Part shown: one piece after another, positions 1 through 5,726 of the stretch | Numbering within the stretch: position 1 is the first letter of the stretch | Layout: every line of letters begins with the position of its first letter | Source of the DNA: Eggerthellaceae bacterium | Lineage (GTDB): Bacteria > Actinomycetota > Coriobacteriia > Coriobacteriales > Eggerthellaceae | Direction: 5' to 3' | Assembly (NCBI GenBank): GCA_900753095.1 | Contig: CAADXT010000023.1 | Location: 1-23,713 of the forward strand | DNA: 23,713 bases | Notes under the pieces: generated by a model | The model's input: only the letters and a program-made list of their open reading frames with translations | Databases searched by the model: none | Told to the model about the DNA's origin: nothing | Made by a program: the position numbers and the translations under genes

Positions 1-204
1 ATGGCGGGCATCCGCGCAGCCAATGTGGTCCGTCGCGATTTCGCCGTCCTGTGCCGCGAGCACAACGACGCCAACGTTATCACGCTTTCCGGCCGTTTCG
101 TTTCTGTGGAAGATAACGAAAGCATCCTCGATGCGTTCCTCACCACGGAATTCGCCGGCGGAAGGCATGCCGGCCGCGTAGAGAAGATCAACGCGCTGGA
201 CTAG
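1..204 (+). CDS. rpiB: Ribose-5-phosphate isomerase B, C-terminal part (5' end outside window)
   Basis: The 67 visible residues match the C-terminal third of RpiB, which interconverts ribose 5-phosphate and ribulose 5-phosphate in the cytosolic pentose phosphate pathway. Visible family motifs are GIRAA near the start, HNDANVITLSGR around residues 21-32, and GGRHAGRVEKI at the end. The family is normally about 145-150 residues, so more than half lies upstream of the window, and the ATG at position 1 is an internal Met rather than a start. The stop is TAG at 202-204. The neighbours glyA and upp fit the rpiB-glyA-upp-atp order known from Bacillus. The family call is confident; the enzyme's substrate range cannot be judged from this fragment. 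Confidence 0.9.
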   Translation: MAGIRAANVVRRDFAVLCREHNDANVITLSGRFVSVEDNESILDAFLTTEFAGGRHAGRVEKINALD

Positions 205-233
205 TTTCGCATTTGCCGACGAAAGGGGCAGCC

Positions 234-845
234 ATGGAAAAGACCACCACCTTTATGCGCCGGGGAGTCCTTGCGGGGTTGATCGCAGTATGCGCATGCG
301 CGCTGTGCTTTGCGCTTACCGCATGCGGGCCTTCCGATGAAGACCAGGCGAAGGAAGCACTCGATGCCCAGTTGGGGCAGCTGGTCAACCCGTCCGACGA
401 CACCATCAGCAAATTGTCCGACGAGGCCAAGATGGGCGCAGGCAGCAGCTTCAGCACGTTGAACATGGACAGCACCGCGTTCGTGAAATCATGGCTCTCC
501 GGCTTCTCGTATGAGATCGGCGATGTTAAGGTCGACGGCGACACTGCCAAGGCCGAAACGGCAGTAACCTGCAAGCAGCTCTACGTCATCATGACCAGCT
601 GGGGCGACTCGTTCGAGTCCGATGCGCTGAGCCAGCAGTTCACCTCCATCGACGAGGTGTACACCTATGCGGGCAAGACCTTCATGGACGCTATCGACGG
701 GGCGCAGCCCGTTACCACCAACGTCACGTTCACGCTTGAGAAGGACGGCGGCGACTGGACGTTCGCCAGCAATTCCGACAACGATCAGGCCTTGGCCGAT
801 GCCCTGTTGGGCGGCGGTGCCGACGCTTCGTTCTTCCAGAACTAG
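234..845 (+). CDS. Predicted secreted lipoprotein of unknown function
   Basis: This 203-residue protein begins with a lipoprotein signal peptide: basic residues at R9-R10, a hydrophobic Ala/Leu/Cys-rich core, and a lipobox ending LTAC with the lipidated Cys at residue 31, followed by GPSDEDQ. It is therefore expected to be anchored on the outer face of the membrane. The mature part is acidic and soluble with no transmembrane segments. It contains a 'YEIGDVKVDGDTAKAE' stretch and a 'VTFTLEKDGGDWTF' stretch, a beta-rich pattern also seen in Gram-positive DUF4878/DUF5105-type lipoproteins. That resemblance is by eye and weak. ATG 234 is chosen because GAAAGGGG at 221-228 sits 5 nt upstream; an in-frame TTG at 213 has no such site. 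It starts 29 nt after rpiB and is probably co-transcribed. Function unknown. Confidence 0.8.
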   Translation: MEKTTTFMRRGVLAGLIAVCACALCFALTACGPSDEDQAKEALDAQLGQLVNPSDDTISKLSDEAKMGAGSSFSTLNMDSTAFVKSWLSGFSYEIGDVKVDGDTAKAETAVTCKQLYVIMTSWGDSFESDALSQQFTSIDEVYTYAGKTFMDAIDGAQPVTTNVTFTLEKDGGDWTFASNSDNDQALADALLGGGADASFFQN

Positions 846-895
846 AGCGGGACAAGGGGTTAGAGGCCCGTACTGTTTCAAGAATGAAACGATTT

Positions 896-938
896 GTGCG
901 CTAACCGGTTTCAACGCCGGTTGGCGCACTATTTTTAT
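896..938 (+). terminator. Strong intrinsic terminator or glyA leader attenuator
   Basis: A 13-bp stem pairs 896-908 (GTGCGCTAACCGG) with 917-929 (CCGGTTGGCGCAC). It has one T-G wobble, an 8-nt loop, and TATTTTTAT directly after. It follows the lipoprotein stop by 50 nt and precedes the glyA ATG by 70 nt, so it most simply ends rpiB-lipoprotein transcription. It could also act on read-through into glyA. Confidence 0.85.
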
Positions 939-954
939 GGGCATGTGCTACTCT

Positions 955-982
955 TTGTTGCACATTACAAGCATGCGATAAC
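955..982 (+). promoter_or_regulatory. Candidate glyA promoter
   Basis: TTGTTG at 955-960, a 16-nt spacer, then GATAAC at 977-982 preceded by an extended-minus-10 TGC. It lies between the upstream terminator and the glyA ribosome-binding site, where a promoter is needed. Prediction by eye; moderate to weak match. Confidence 0.35.
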
Positions 983-1007
983 GCAGTTCGAAAGGAGCGC
1001 GGAGCAT

Positions 1008-2258
1008 ATGTCTTACGACTATCTCGCAGCAGAAGATCCCCAAATAGCAGACGCAATCGGGCAGGAGCTTTCCCGCCAGCGTTCAACCATCGAGCTCATC
1101 GCATCAGAAAACATCGCTTCCCCTGCCGTTATGCAGGCAATGGGCACGGTGCTTACCAACAAGTACGCTGAGGGCTATTCCGGCAAACGCTACTACGGCG
1201 GTTGCGAAAAGGTCGACATCGTCGAGGACTTGGCCATCGAGCGCGCCTGCAAGCTGTTCGGCTGCAAGTACGCGAACGTCCAGCCCCATTCCGGCGCCAA
1301 TGCCAACCTTGCTGCTTATCAGGCCCTTATCAACCTGGGCGACACCGTTTTGGGCCTTTCGCTCGACAACGGCGGCCATCTTACCCATGGTTCCCCGGTA
1401 AACTTCTCGGGCAAGAACTACAACATCATCTCCTACGGCGTTAACCCCGAAACCGAGCTTATCGACTACGACGAGATGGAGCGCCTCGCCAAGGAGCACA
1501 AGCCCAAGCTCATCGTAGGCGGCGCTTCCGCTTACCCGCGCGTCATCGATTTCAAGCGCATGCGCGAAATCGCCGACGAGGTGGGCGCTTACCTCATGAT
1601 CGATATGGCTCACATCGCCGGTTTGGTTGCTGCAGGTCTGCATCCCAGCCCGGTTCCCTATGCCCATGTGGTAACTTCCACTAGCCACAAGACCCTGCGC
1701 GGTCCTCGCGGCGGCTTCATCCTCACCAACGACGAGGCTCTGGCCAAGAAGATCAACTCCGCGGTGTTCCCCGGCACCCAGGGCGGCCCGCTGATGCACA
1801 TCATCGCCGCAAAGGCCGTTGCTTTCGGCGAGGCTTTGAAGCCTGAGTTCAAGACCTATATCGAAAACGTGGTTAAGAACTGCGCTTCTATGGGCGAAGG
1901 CATGGTAGAGGGTGGTCTGCGTCTGGTTTCTGGCGGCACCGACAACCACCTTGTTCTGGTTGACCTCACCCCCGCCGACATCACGGGCAAGGATGCGGAG
2001 AAGCTGCTTGAAAGCGTTGGCCTTACGGTGAACAAGAACACCATCCCCAACGAAAAGCGTTCGCCCTTCGTAACCAGCGGCATCCGCGTTGGCACGGCAG
2101 CCGGCACCACGCGCGGCTTCGATGCCGACGAGTTCCACCGTATCGGCCAGCTTATCGCTGCCACGGTGTTCAATGCTGAAGACGAAGCACGCCTTGCCGA
2201 GATCAAGGAAGAGGTAGCGGGCCTTATTGCCAAGCATCCTCTCTATCCGGAACTCTAA
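1008..2258 (+). CDS. glyA: Serine hydroxymethyltransferase
   Basis: This 416-residue PLP enzyme converts serine and tetrahydrofolate to glycine and 5,10-methylene-THF in the cytosol, the main source of one-carbon units. The PLP-binding lysine is K228 within TSTSHKTLRGPRGG, matching K229 of the E. coli enzyme. Other SHMT signatures visible are ELIASEN near residue 30, NKYAEGYSGKRYYGGC near residue 51, and IDMAHIAGL before the lysine. Length equals the usual 415-420. ATG 1008 is chosen because AAGGAG (992-997) and GGAG (1001-1004) lie just upstream and homologues start there; the open frame runs back to TTG 894, but that start lies at the base of the terminator hairpin. Methylene-THF made here feeds thymidylate synthesis, which fits the dCMP deaminase two genes downstream. 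Confidence 0.97.
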   Translation: MSYDYLAAEDPQIADAIGQELSRQRSTIELIASENIASPAVMQAMGTVLTNKYAEGYSGKRYYGGCEKVDIVEDLAIERACKLFGCKYANVQPHSGANANLAAYQALINLGDTVLGLSLDNGGHLTHGSPVNFSGKNYNIISYGVNPETELIDYDEMERLAKEHKPKLIVGGASAYPRVIDFKRMREIADEVGAYLMIDMAHIAGLVAAGLHPSPVPYAHVVTSTSHKTLRGPRGGFILTNDEALAKKINSAVFPGTQGGPLMHIIAAKAVAFGEALKPEFKTYIENVVKNCASMGEGMVEGGLRLVSGGTDNHLVLVDLTPADITGKDAEKLLESVGLTVNKNTIPNEKRSPFVTSGIRVGTAAGTTRGFDADEFHRIGQLIAATVFNAEDEARLAEIKEEVAGLIAKHPLYPEL

Positions 2259-2262
2259 TGAG

Positions 2263-2348
2263 TTGCGCTGTTCTGCCGAACAGCGCAAGACTCGAGAAAC
2301 GCTATTACGCTACGCTTTTCGGTTTCGCTGTCCTAACGGACAGCGAAA
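2263..2348 (+). repeat. Pair of sibling hairpins behind glyA
   Basis: Two perfect 11-bp hairpins with 4-nt loops: 2263-2273/2278-2288 (TTGCGCTGTTC, loop TGCC) and 2323-2333/2338-2348 (TTTCGCTGTCC, loop TAAC). Both share a CGCTGTYC arm. The Y position is T-A in the first stem and C-G in the second, a compensatory change. Neither is followed by a T-run, so they do not look like simple terminators. They could stabilise the glyA 3' end or be remnants of a duplicated REP-type repeat. Confidence 0.7.
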
Positions 2349-2402
2349 TGCATGCGAAACGCAATGACGCTGCGCGCGGTTCTAACGGCGCAGGAAAACC
2401 TC

Positions 2403-2446
2403 AAGGCCCATGGGACGGCGCGAAGGCCAGCTCCATGGGCCTTTTG
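2403..2446 (+). terminator. Possible intrinsic terminator inside repeat copy A
   Basis: An 11-bp perfect stem, 2403-2413 with 2433-2443, has a 19-nt loop and a short T-run (2442-2445). It is plausible as the first of two terminators behind glyA, but the loop is long and the stem is also the core of the repeated element. Confidence 0.5.
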
Positions 2447-2507
2447 CTTCTTTCGCACTTGCAGAACCGCGCTCGCTAACTTGCTGGCACATGCCCGGAT
2501 TTTCCTT

Positions 2508-2530
2508 AACGCCCCTGTGGGCGTTTTTTT
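2508..2530 (+). terminator. Intrinsic terminator behind glyA
   Basis: Stem AACGCCC (2508-2514), loop CTGT, stem GGGCGTT (2519-2525), followed by an uninterrupted T-run to 2530. The same stem with a different loop (TTTC) ends repeat copy B at 18325-18344. Confidence 0.9.
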
Positions 2531-2538
2531 GCCCAAAT

Positions 2539-2569
2539 GCGTCCAAAGGGGACAGTCCCTATTGGACGC
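2539..2569. repeat. REP-like palindrome containing GGGACAGTCCC
   Basis: GCGTCCAA (2539-2546) pairs with TTGGACGC (2562-2569). Inside it GGGAC (2549-2553) pairs with GTCCC (2555-2559) around a single A. The GGGGACAGTCCC core resembles REP elements mobilised by Y1-type (RAYT) transposases in other bacteria; that link is from memory of the family and no transposase is present here. Confidence 0.55.
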
Positions 2570-2649
2570 CTGGTCCCGAAGAGCTGTTCTCGTTGAATGT
2601 GCATCGTGCACTATGTGAGCGTCGCGCCGATTGAGCGAGCGGGCCTTAC

Positions 2650-2678
2650 GCGACAGATGCCCGTTAATGCAATACACT
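2650..2678 (+). promoter_or_regulatory. Candidate upp promoter
   Basis: GCGACA (2650-2655), a 17-nt spacer and TACACT (2673-2678) give a plausible sigma-A type promoter 63 nt before the upp ATG, downstream of the glyA terminators. Prediction by eye. Confidence 0.35.
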
Positions 2679-2740
2679 GTAATGAAGCATGTTCATGCGG
2701 CGGAAACGGGGTTTTTGCCGCTTTTCGAAGGAGAGGTTCC

Positions 2741-3412
2741 ATGGAATTCAAGGGCAACGAGCGCGTTACGGTTGTCGACCATCCGCTGATCAGGCACAAG
2801 CTTTCCGTCATCCGCGACAAGAACACCCCCGATGTGATCTTCCGACAGTCGGTTCGCGAGCTCACCCTTCTTGAGGCGTATGAGGCAACCAAACATCTTG
2901 CCACCAAGCCCGTTACGGTGGAAACCCCCATTGCAACCTGCGAATGCGAAACCATCACGGGCCTTGAGCCGGTTGTGGTGCCCATTCTTCGTGCGGGCCT
3001 TGGCATGCTCGACGGCATGCTCGACCTTATCCCCACGGCCCCCGTGGCCCATCTGGGCATGTACCGCAACGAGGAAACGCATGAGCCCATCGAGTACTAC
3101 GCGAAGATGCCCAGCTACATTGCTGAGCGCCAGGTGCTGCTGGTCGACCCGATGCTCGCCACGGGCGGATCGCTGAAGGCTGCTATCGCTGCTCTTCGCA
3201 AGCGCGGCGTGAAGGATCTTATCGCCATGGTCTTGGTTGCATCTCCCGAAGGCGTTCAGGCGGTGCTCGACGCCGACCCCGATGTGCGCCTGTTCACCTG
3301 CGCTATCGATGAGGGCATGAACGATGATGCGTATATCGTTCCCGGCCTGGGCGATGCGGGCGACCGCATTTTCCGCACGGAAGACACTCCGGTGGAAAGC
3401 GATATCGCGTAA
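2741..3412 (+). CDS. upp: Uracil phosphoribosyltransferase
   Basis: This 223-residue cytosolic enzyme salvages uracil with PRPP to form UMP. The PRPP-binding loop is LLVDPMLATGGS at residues 133-144. The family signatures PILRAGLGMLDG (81-92), GMYRNEETHEP (107-117) and PGLGDAGDRIF (201-211) are all present. It is about 12 residues longer than the usual 208-210, mostly from an acidic C-terminal tail (TEDTPVESDIA). ATG 2741 is chosen because AAGGAGAGG at 2728-2736 lies just upstream; the frame is open further back but has no comparable site. The dCMP deaminase starts 18 nt downstream, so the two form a small pyrimidine unit, and upp next to atp genes is a conserved Gram-positive arrangement. 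Confidence 0.96.
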   Translation: MEFKGNERVTVVDHPLIRHKLSVIRDKNTPDVIFRQSVRELTLLEAYEATKHLATKPVTVETPIATCECETITGLEPVVVPILRAGLGMLDGMLDLIPTAPVAHLGMYRNEETHEPIEYYAKMPSYIAERQVLLVDPMLATGGSLKAAIAALRKRGVKDLIAMVLVASPEGVQAVLDADPDVRLFTCAIDEGMNDDAYIVPGLGDAGDRIFRTEDTPVESDIA

Positions 3413-3430
3413 ACACGAAAGGGGAGTGCC

Positions 3431-3904
3431 ATGCCGGTACATGAGCGTCCGTCCTGGGACGAGTATTTCATGACATTGGCCGATGAGGTGGCTTCGCGCA
3501 CCACGTGCTTGCGCCGTGCCGTTGGCGCCATCATCGTGAAGGAGCGTCGCATCCTGGCAACCGGCTACAACGGAGTGCCTACGGGCCTGCGCCATTGCAA
3601 CGTTACCGGGTGCCTGCGGGAAAAGCTCAATGTCCCCTCGGGGCAGCGCCACGAGATATGCCGCGGCTTGCACGCCGAGCAGAATGCGCTTCTGCAGGCA
3701 GCGCGCTACGGCATCGACATCGAGGGGTCTTCCATCTACATCACCACACAGCCATGCGTGGTATGCGCGAAGATGCTCATCAACGCTGGGATAAGCGAAA
3801 TCATCTACCGAAACCCTTATCCCGACGAGCTGGCGATGCAGATGTTGGAAGAGTCGGGGATCAAGATGCGCATCTTCGATGGACAAACATCGAAAACTGA
3901 GTAA
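3431..3904 (+). CDS. Deoxycytidylate (dCMP) deaminase family protein
   Basis: This 157-residue member of the zinc cytidine/deoxycytidylate deaminase fold probably converts dCMP to dUMP, supplying thymidylate synthesis. The catalytic zinc motif is H81-A-E83 with C109-x2-C112 in TTQPCVVCAK. The Cys/His-rich segment between residues 56 and 77 (HCNVTGC, then RHEIC) matches ComEB-type dCMP deaminases, which bind an extra zinc there. Its start at ATG 3431 is supported by GAAAGGGGAG at 3417-3426. It lies 18 nt after upp and is probably co-transcribed. With glyA supplying methylene-THF, the region supports pyrimidine/dTMP metabolism. The alternative of a ComEB-named competence-locus protein refers to the same enzyme family. 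Confidence 0.92.
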   Translation: MPVHERPSWDEYFMTLADEVASRTTCLRRAVGAIIVKERRILATGYNGVPTGLRHCNVTGCLREKLNVPSGQRHEICRGLHAEQNALLQAARYGIDIEGSSIYITTQPCVVCAKMLINAGISEIIYRNPYPDELAMQMLEESGIKMRIFDGQTSKTE

Positions 3905-4187
3905 CCGATTCTCGCTAGATGCATGTGTTGGCTTTTTAGAACGTGTTTAAGAAGATTGAAGCATTCGAAAAAGTAGGACAAAAAAGCAACATTGGCCGTC
4001 TGCTTGCCGATAAATAGTTTCTAATAACGCGTTACTACGGTATTGTGTTCATCTGGGTTTGTGAGTTGGCACCACTCGCCCAAATTTATTGCACGTTATC
4101 GGAAACACTGCCTAAAACCAGGTGCTGGCATATATGCTGCATGTGGTTGAAATAGGGCAGTGCGTCCTATAGGAAGAAAGGAAAGAA
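3905..4187. other. AT-rich intergenic region upstream of the atp operon
   Basis: These 283 bp hold no credible gene and are clearly more AT-rich than the flanks, as expected for the region carrying the atp operon promoter. A weak candidate is TTGCAC (4089-4094), 18 nt, TAAAAC (4113-4118). A perfect palindrome TAACGCGTTA lies at 4025-4034. A weak hairpin followed by TTTTT near 3914-3937 might end the upp-deaminase transcript, but the stem is poor. Confidence 0.4.
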
Positions 4188-4481
4188 TTGCTCGCACCAG
4201 TAGCAGCAGGAATCGCAGCGGGAATCATCGGGTTTCTCCCCTTGTTCATCTCTTTGCGCCTTGCCCGCCGCTCCACGAGCCTTTCTGCCATGAGCGCTGG
4301 CTTGTACGGTTTGGCCGGTACGTTCGTATCGCTTATTGTCGTTGCCGTCGCTCTTATCGTGTGCGCCATGGTTGCGCGCGATGTGGTTCTTCCTTTTGGT
4401 GTGGCTGAGATCGTGGCGCTCATCGTGTCCACGTCCGCATATGTCGTTTATAAAAACGTCCTTGCTAAGCGCAAGAAATAA
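4188..4481 (+). CDS. AtpI-like small membrane protein preceding the ATP synthase genes
   Basis: This is a 97-residue integral membrane protein with about three hydrophobic segments (roughly residues 3-23, 36-64 and 68-90) and a basic C-terminus, KRKK. Its place directly before atpB, with the gap only 28 nt, is that of atpI, whose product assists assembly of the c-ring or Mg2+ supply in other bacteria. Sequence resemblance to AtpI is slight, so the call is mainly positional. The start is the unusual TTG 4188, supported by an AAAGGAAAG purine tract ending 2 nt upstream; no ATG or GTG in frame has a better site without losing the first membrane segment. Confidence 0.65.
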   Translation: MLAPVAAGIAAGIIGFLPLFISLRLARRSTSLSAMSAGLYGLAGTFVSLIVVAVALIVCAMVARDVVLPFGVAEIVALIVSTSAYVVYKNVLAKRKK

Positions 4482-4509
4482 GTAAGTAACGGAAAGGTAA
4501 GGAATCCTG

Positions 4510-5298
4510 ATGGGTGAAGCTCTTTCACAGTTCGTCGAGGAGGCACAGCATCTCTCGTCTCAGTTCGACTCGACGACGGTCTTTTCCATTGCGGGTTGGA
4601 ACGTCTCCCAGTACGTCCTGTACATGCTGGTTGCGCTGGTTCTGGTAGCTGCATTGGTGCTTATCGCAGGCCGCAAGCTCACGCTCGTGCCCCACGGCAA
4701 GTTCGCGCACATCTTCGAGTTCGGCTACAACTTCATCTCTGAGAGCGTTGGCGCCGACGTTATCGGCGAAGGCTTCAAGAAGCACGTTCCCTTCCTGGCA
4801 ACGCTGTTCTTCTTCATCCTTACCGCCAACATCATCGGTCTTATCCCTGGTGCGAAGGCTGCCATGGGCACTATCTCCATCACCTGGGCTCTGGCTGCCA
4901 TCTCCTTCATCTACTTCAACTTCTATGGTTTGAAGGAGCTGGGCTTCTTCCACTACTTCAAGTCGCTGTGCCCCTCGGGCGTTCCGGCTCCCATTGCTCC
5001 TGTCATCTGGTTCCTGGAGTTCTTCTCCATGGTCATCCGCGTTCTGACGCTTGCCGTTCGACTTTACGGCAACATGCTCGCAGGCCACATGGTTCTGGCT
5101 GTGTTCTCTTTGGCAACCACCGTGTTCCTGCAGACCGCAATCTTCCAGATGGACATCGTTGCTGGTCTTCCTGCAATCGCATGGTTCTTCTTGCTGTTCT
5201 TCATGTATGCGCTCGAAACGCTCGTTGCTTTCTTGCAGGCATACGTGTTCACCATTCTGTCCTCTTCCTACATCGGCATGGCCATCCATCCTCACTGA
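4510..5298 (+). CDS. atpB: ATP synthase Fo subunit a
   Basis: This 262-residue polytopic membrane protein forms the two half-channels that carry ions to and from the c-ring. The essential arginine is R184 in LAVRLYGNMLAGH, equivalent to R210 of E. coli. The conserved last helix LVAFLQAYVFTILSSSYI with its Gln is present. Hydrophobic segments lie around residues 33-54, 94-112, 122-138, 163-200 and 219-255. ATG 4510 follows AAGGA (4499-4503) by 6 nt. It is the first true Fo gene of the operon and is separated from atpE by an unusually long, hairpin-rich 151-nt gap. Confidence 0.96.
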   Translation: MGEALSQFVEEAQHLSSQFDSTTVFSIAGWNVSQYVLYMLVALVLVAALVLIAGRKLTLVPHGKFAHIFEFGYNFISESVGADVIGEGFKKHVPFLATLFFFILTANIIGLIPGAKAAMGTISITWALAAISFIYFNFYGLKELGFFHYFKSLCPSGVPAPIAPVIWFLEFFSMVIRVLTLAVRLYGNMLAGHMVLAVFSLATTVFLQTAIFQMDIVAGLPAIAWFFLLFFMYALETLVAFLQAYVFTILSSSYIGMAIHPH

Positions 5299-5320
5299 TA
5301 GGAAGAAGCAGTCTTCGGTT

Positions 5321-5356
5321 TGCGCCCTTCGGGGCGCAGGCGGCCTAAGCGCCGCC
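5321..5356 (+). promoter_or_regulatory. Two tandem hairpins between atpB and atpE
   Basis: TGCGCCC (5321-5327), a TTCG tetraloop and GGGCGCA (5332-5338) make a very stable hairpin. It is followed immediately by GGCGGC (5339-5344) pairing with GCCGCC (5351-5356). There is no T-run, so termination is unlikely. An RNA processing or stability role between atpB and the highly expressed atpE is more likely. Confidence 0.6.
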
Positions 5357-5409
5357 GCATGATCTTGGTACTACAGCTGGTACAGAAAAAACAGCTGAAT
5401 AAGTAATAG

Positions 5410-5445
5410 GGACGAGGGAAAGGCCCTTGTCCAACTAAAGGAGGT
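5410..5445 (+). promoter_or_regulatory. Hairpin and strong ribosome-binding site of atpE
   Basis: GGACGAGGG (5410-5418) pairs with CCCTTGTCC (5424-5432), 9 bp with one G-U. It ends 4 nt before a perfect AAAGGAGGT Shine-Dalgarno (5437-5445) and the GTG start at 5450. The layout suggests enhanced translation of subunit c, which is needed in many copies per complex, as known for the E. coli atpE leader. Confidence 0.55.
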
Positions 5446-5449
5446 AATC

Positions 5450-5668
5450 GTGGAACTCACTCTCGCAATCGCTGCGTTGAAGGTCGTTGGCTATGGCCTC
5501 GCAGCAATCGGCCCTGGCATCGGTATCGGCGTTGCTACCTACGGCCTGTGCGTGTCTGCTGCTCGTCAGCCTGAGATGAAGGGTCAGCTCATGGGCTACT
5601 TCTTCATCGGCGCTGCAATGTCTGAGGCACTTGCACTGCTCGGCCTGGTTCTTTTCTTCATCGGCTAG
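5450..5668 (+). CDS. atpE: ATP synthase Fo subunit c
   Basis: This is a 72-residue hairpin of two membrane helices joined by the polar loop R39-Q40-P41, which contacts the F1 stalk. The ion-carrying carboxylate is E59 in AAMSEALALLG. The Na+-type pattern (Gln in helix 1 plus Glu-Ser in helix 2, as in Ilyobacter tartaricus) is absent: the helix-1 position is Ile26 and E59 is followed by Ala. Proton coupling is therefore predicted. The start is GTG 5450, decided by the perfect AAAGGAGGT 4 nt upstream. The strong ribosome-binding site and upstream hairpins fit the need for a c-ring of many subunits. Confidence 0.96.
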   Translation: MELTLAIAALKVVGYGLAAIGPGIGIGVATYGLCVSAARQPEMKGQLMGYFFIGAAMSEALALLGLVLFFIG

Positions 5669-5726
5669 AACTTCGCGAAGTAAGTAACTAACGAAGAAAC
5701 CGAAAGAAGAGAAGGAGGCACGCGAA

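Larger units (their letters stand above)
2357..2530 (+). repeat. Two-copy structured intergenic element, copy A
   Basis: Begins with the 18-bp box AAACGCAATGACGCTGCG (2357-2374), identical to 18173-18190. An enclosing stem follows, CGCGGTTC (2375-2382) with GAACCGCG (2464-2471), then an inner 11-bp stem AAGGCCCATGG (2403-2413) with CCATGGGCCTT (2433-2443) followed by TTTT. A 3' box begins CTCGCTAACTTGCTGGC at 2472 and continues CATGCCCGGA. A terminator hairpin with stem AACGCCC ends the element. Copy B keeps the two boxes and the terminator but has a different central stem. Confidence 0.75.

Noticed and set aside
846..1007. Glycine or folate riboswitch before glyA
   Set aside because: The leader holds only a terminator-type hairpin; no conserved riboswitch core could be recognised in so short a leader.
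894..1007. Extended N-terminus of GlyA from TTG 894
   Set aside because: That stretch covers the terminator hairpin and encodes nothing like the family N-terminus; two ribosome-binding sequences precede ATG 1008.
2258..2634. Short + strand open frames between glyA and upp
   Set aside because: They span terminators and palindromes and translate to unrelated low-quality peptides in several frames.
2259..2740. CRISPR array suggested by several hairpins in the glyA-upp gap
   Set aside because: The hairpins are different from each other and irregularly spaced; there are no identical direct repeats with uniform spacers.
4525..5295. 256-codon - strand frame opposite atpB
   Set aside because: Very rich in Glu, Gln, His and Asp, a typical antisense artefact of a hydrophobic membrane protein gene.
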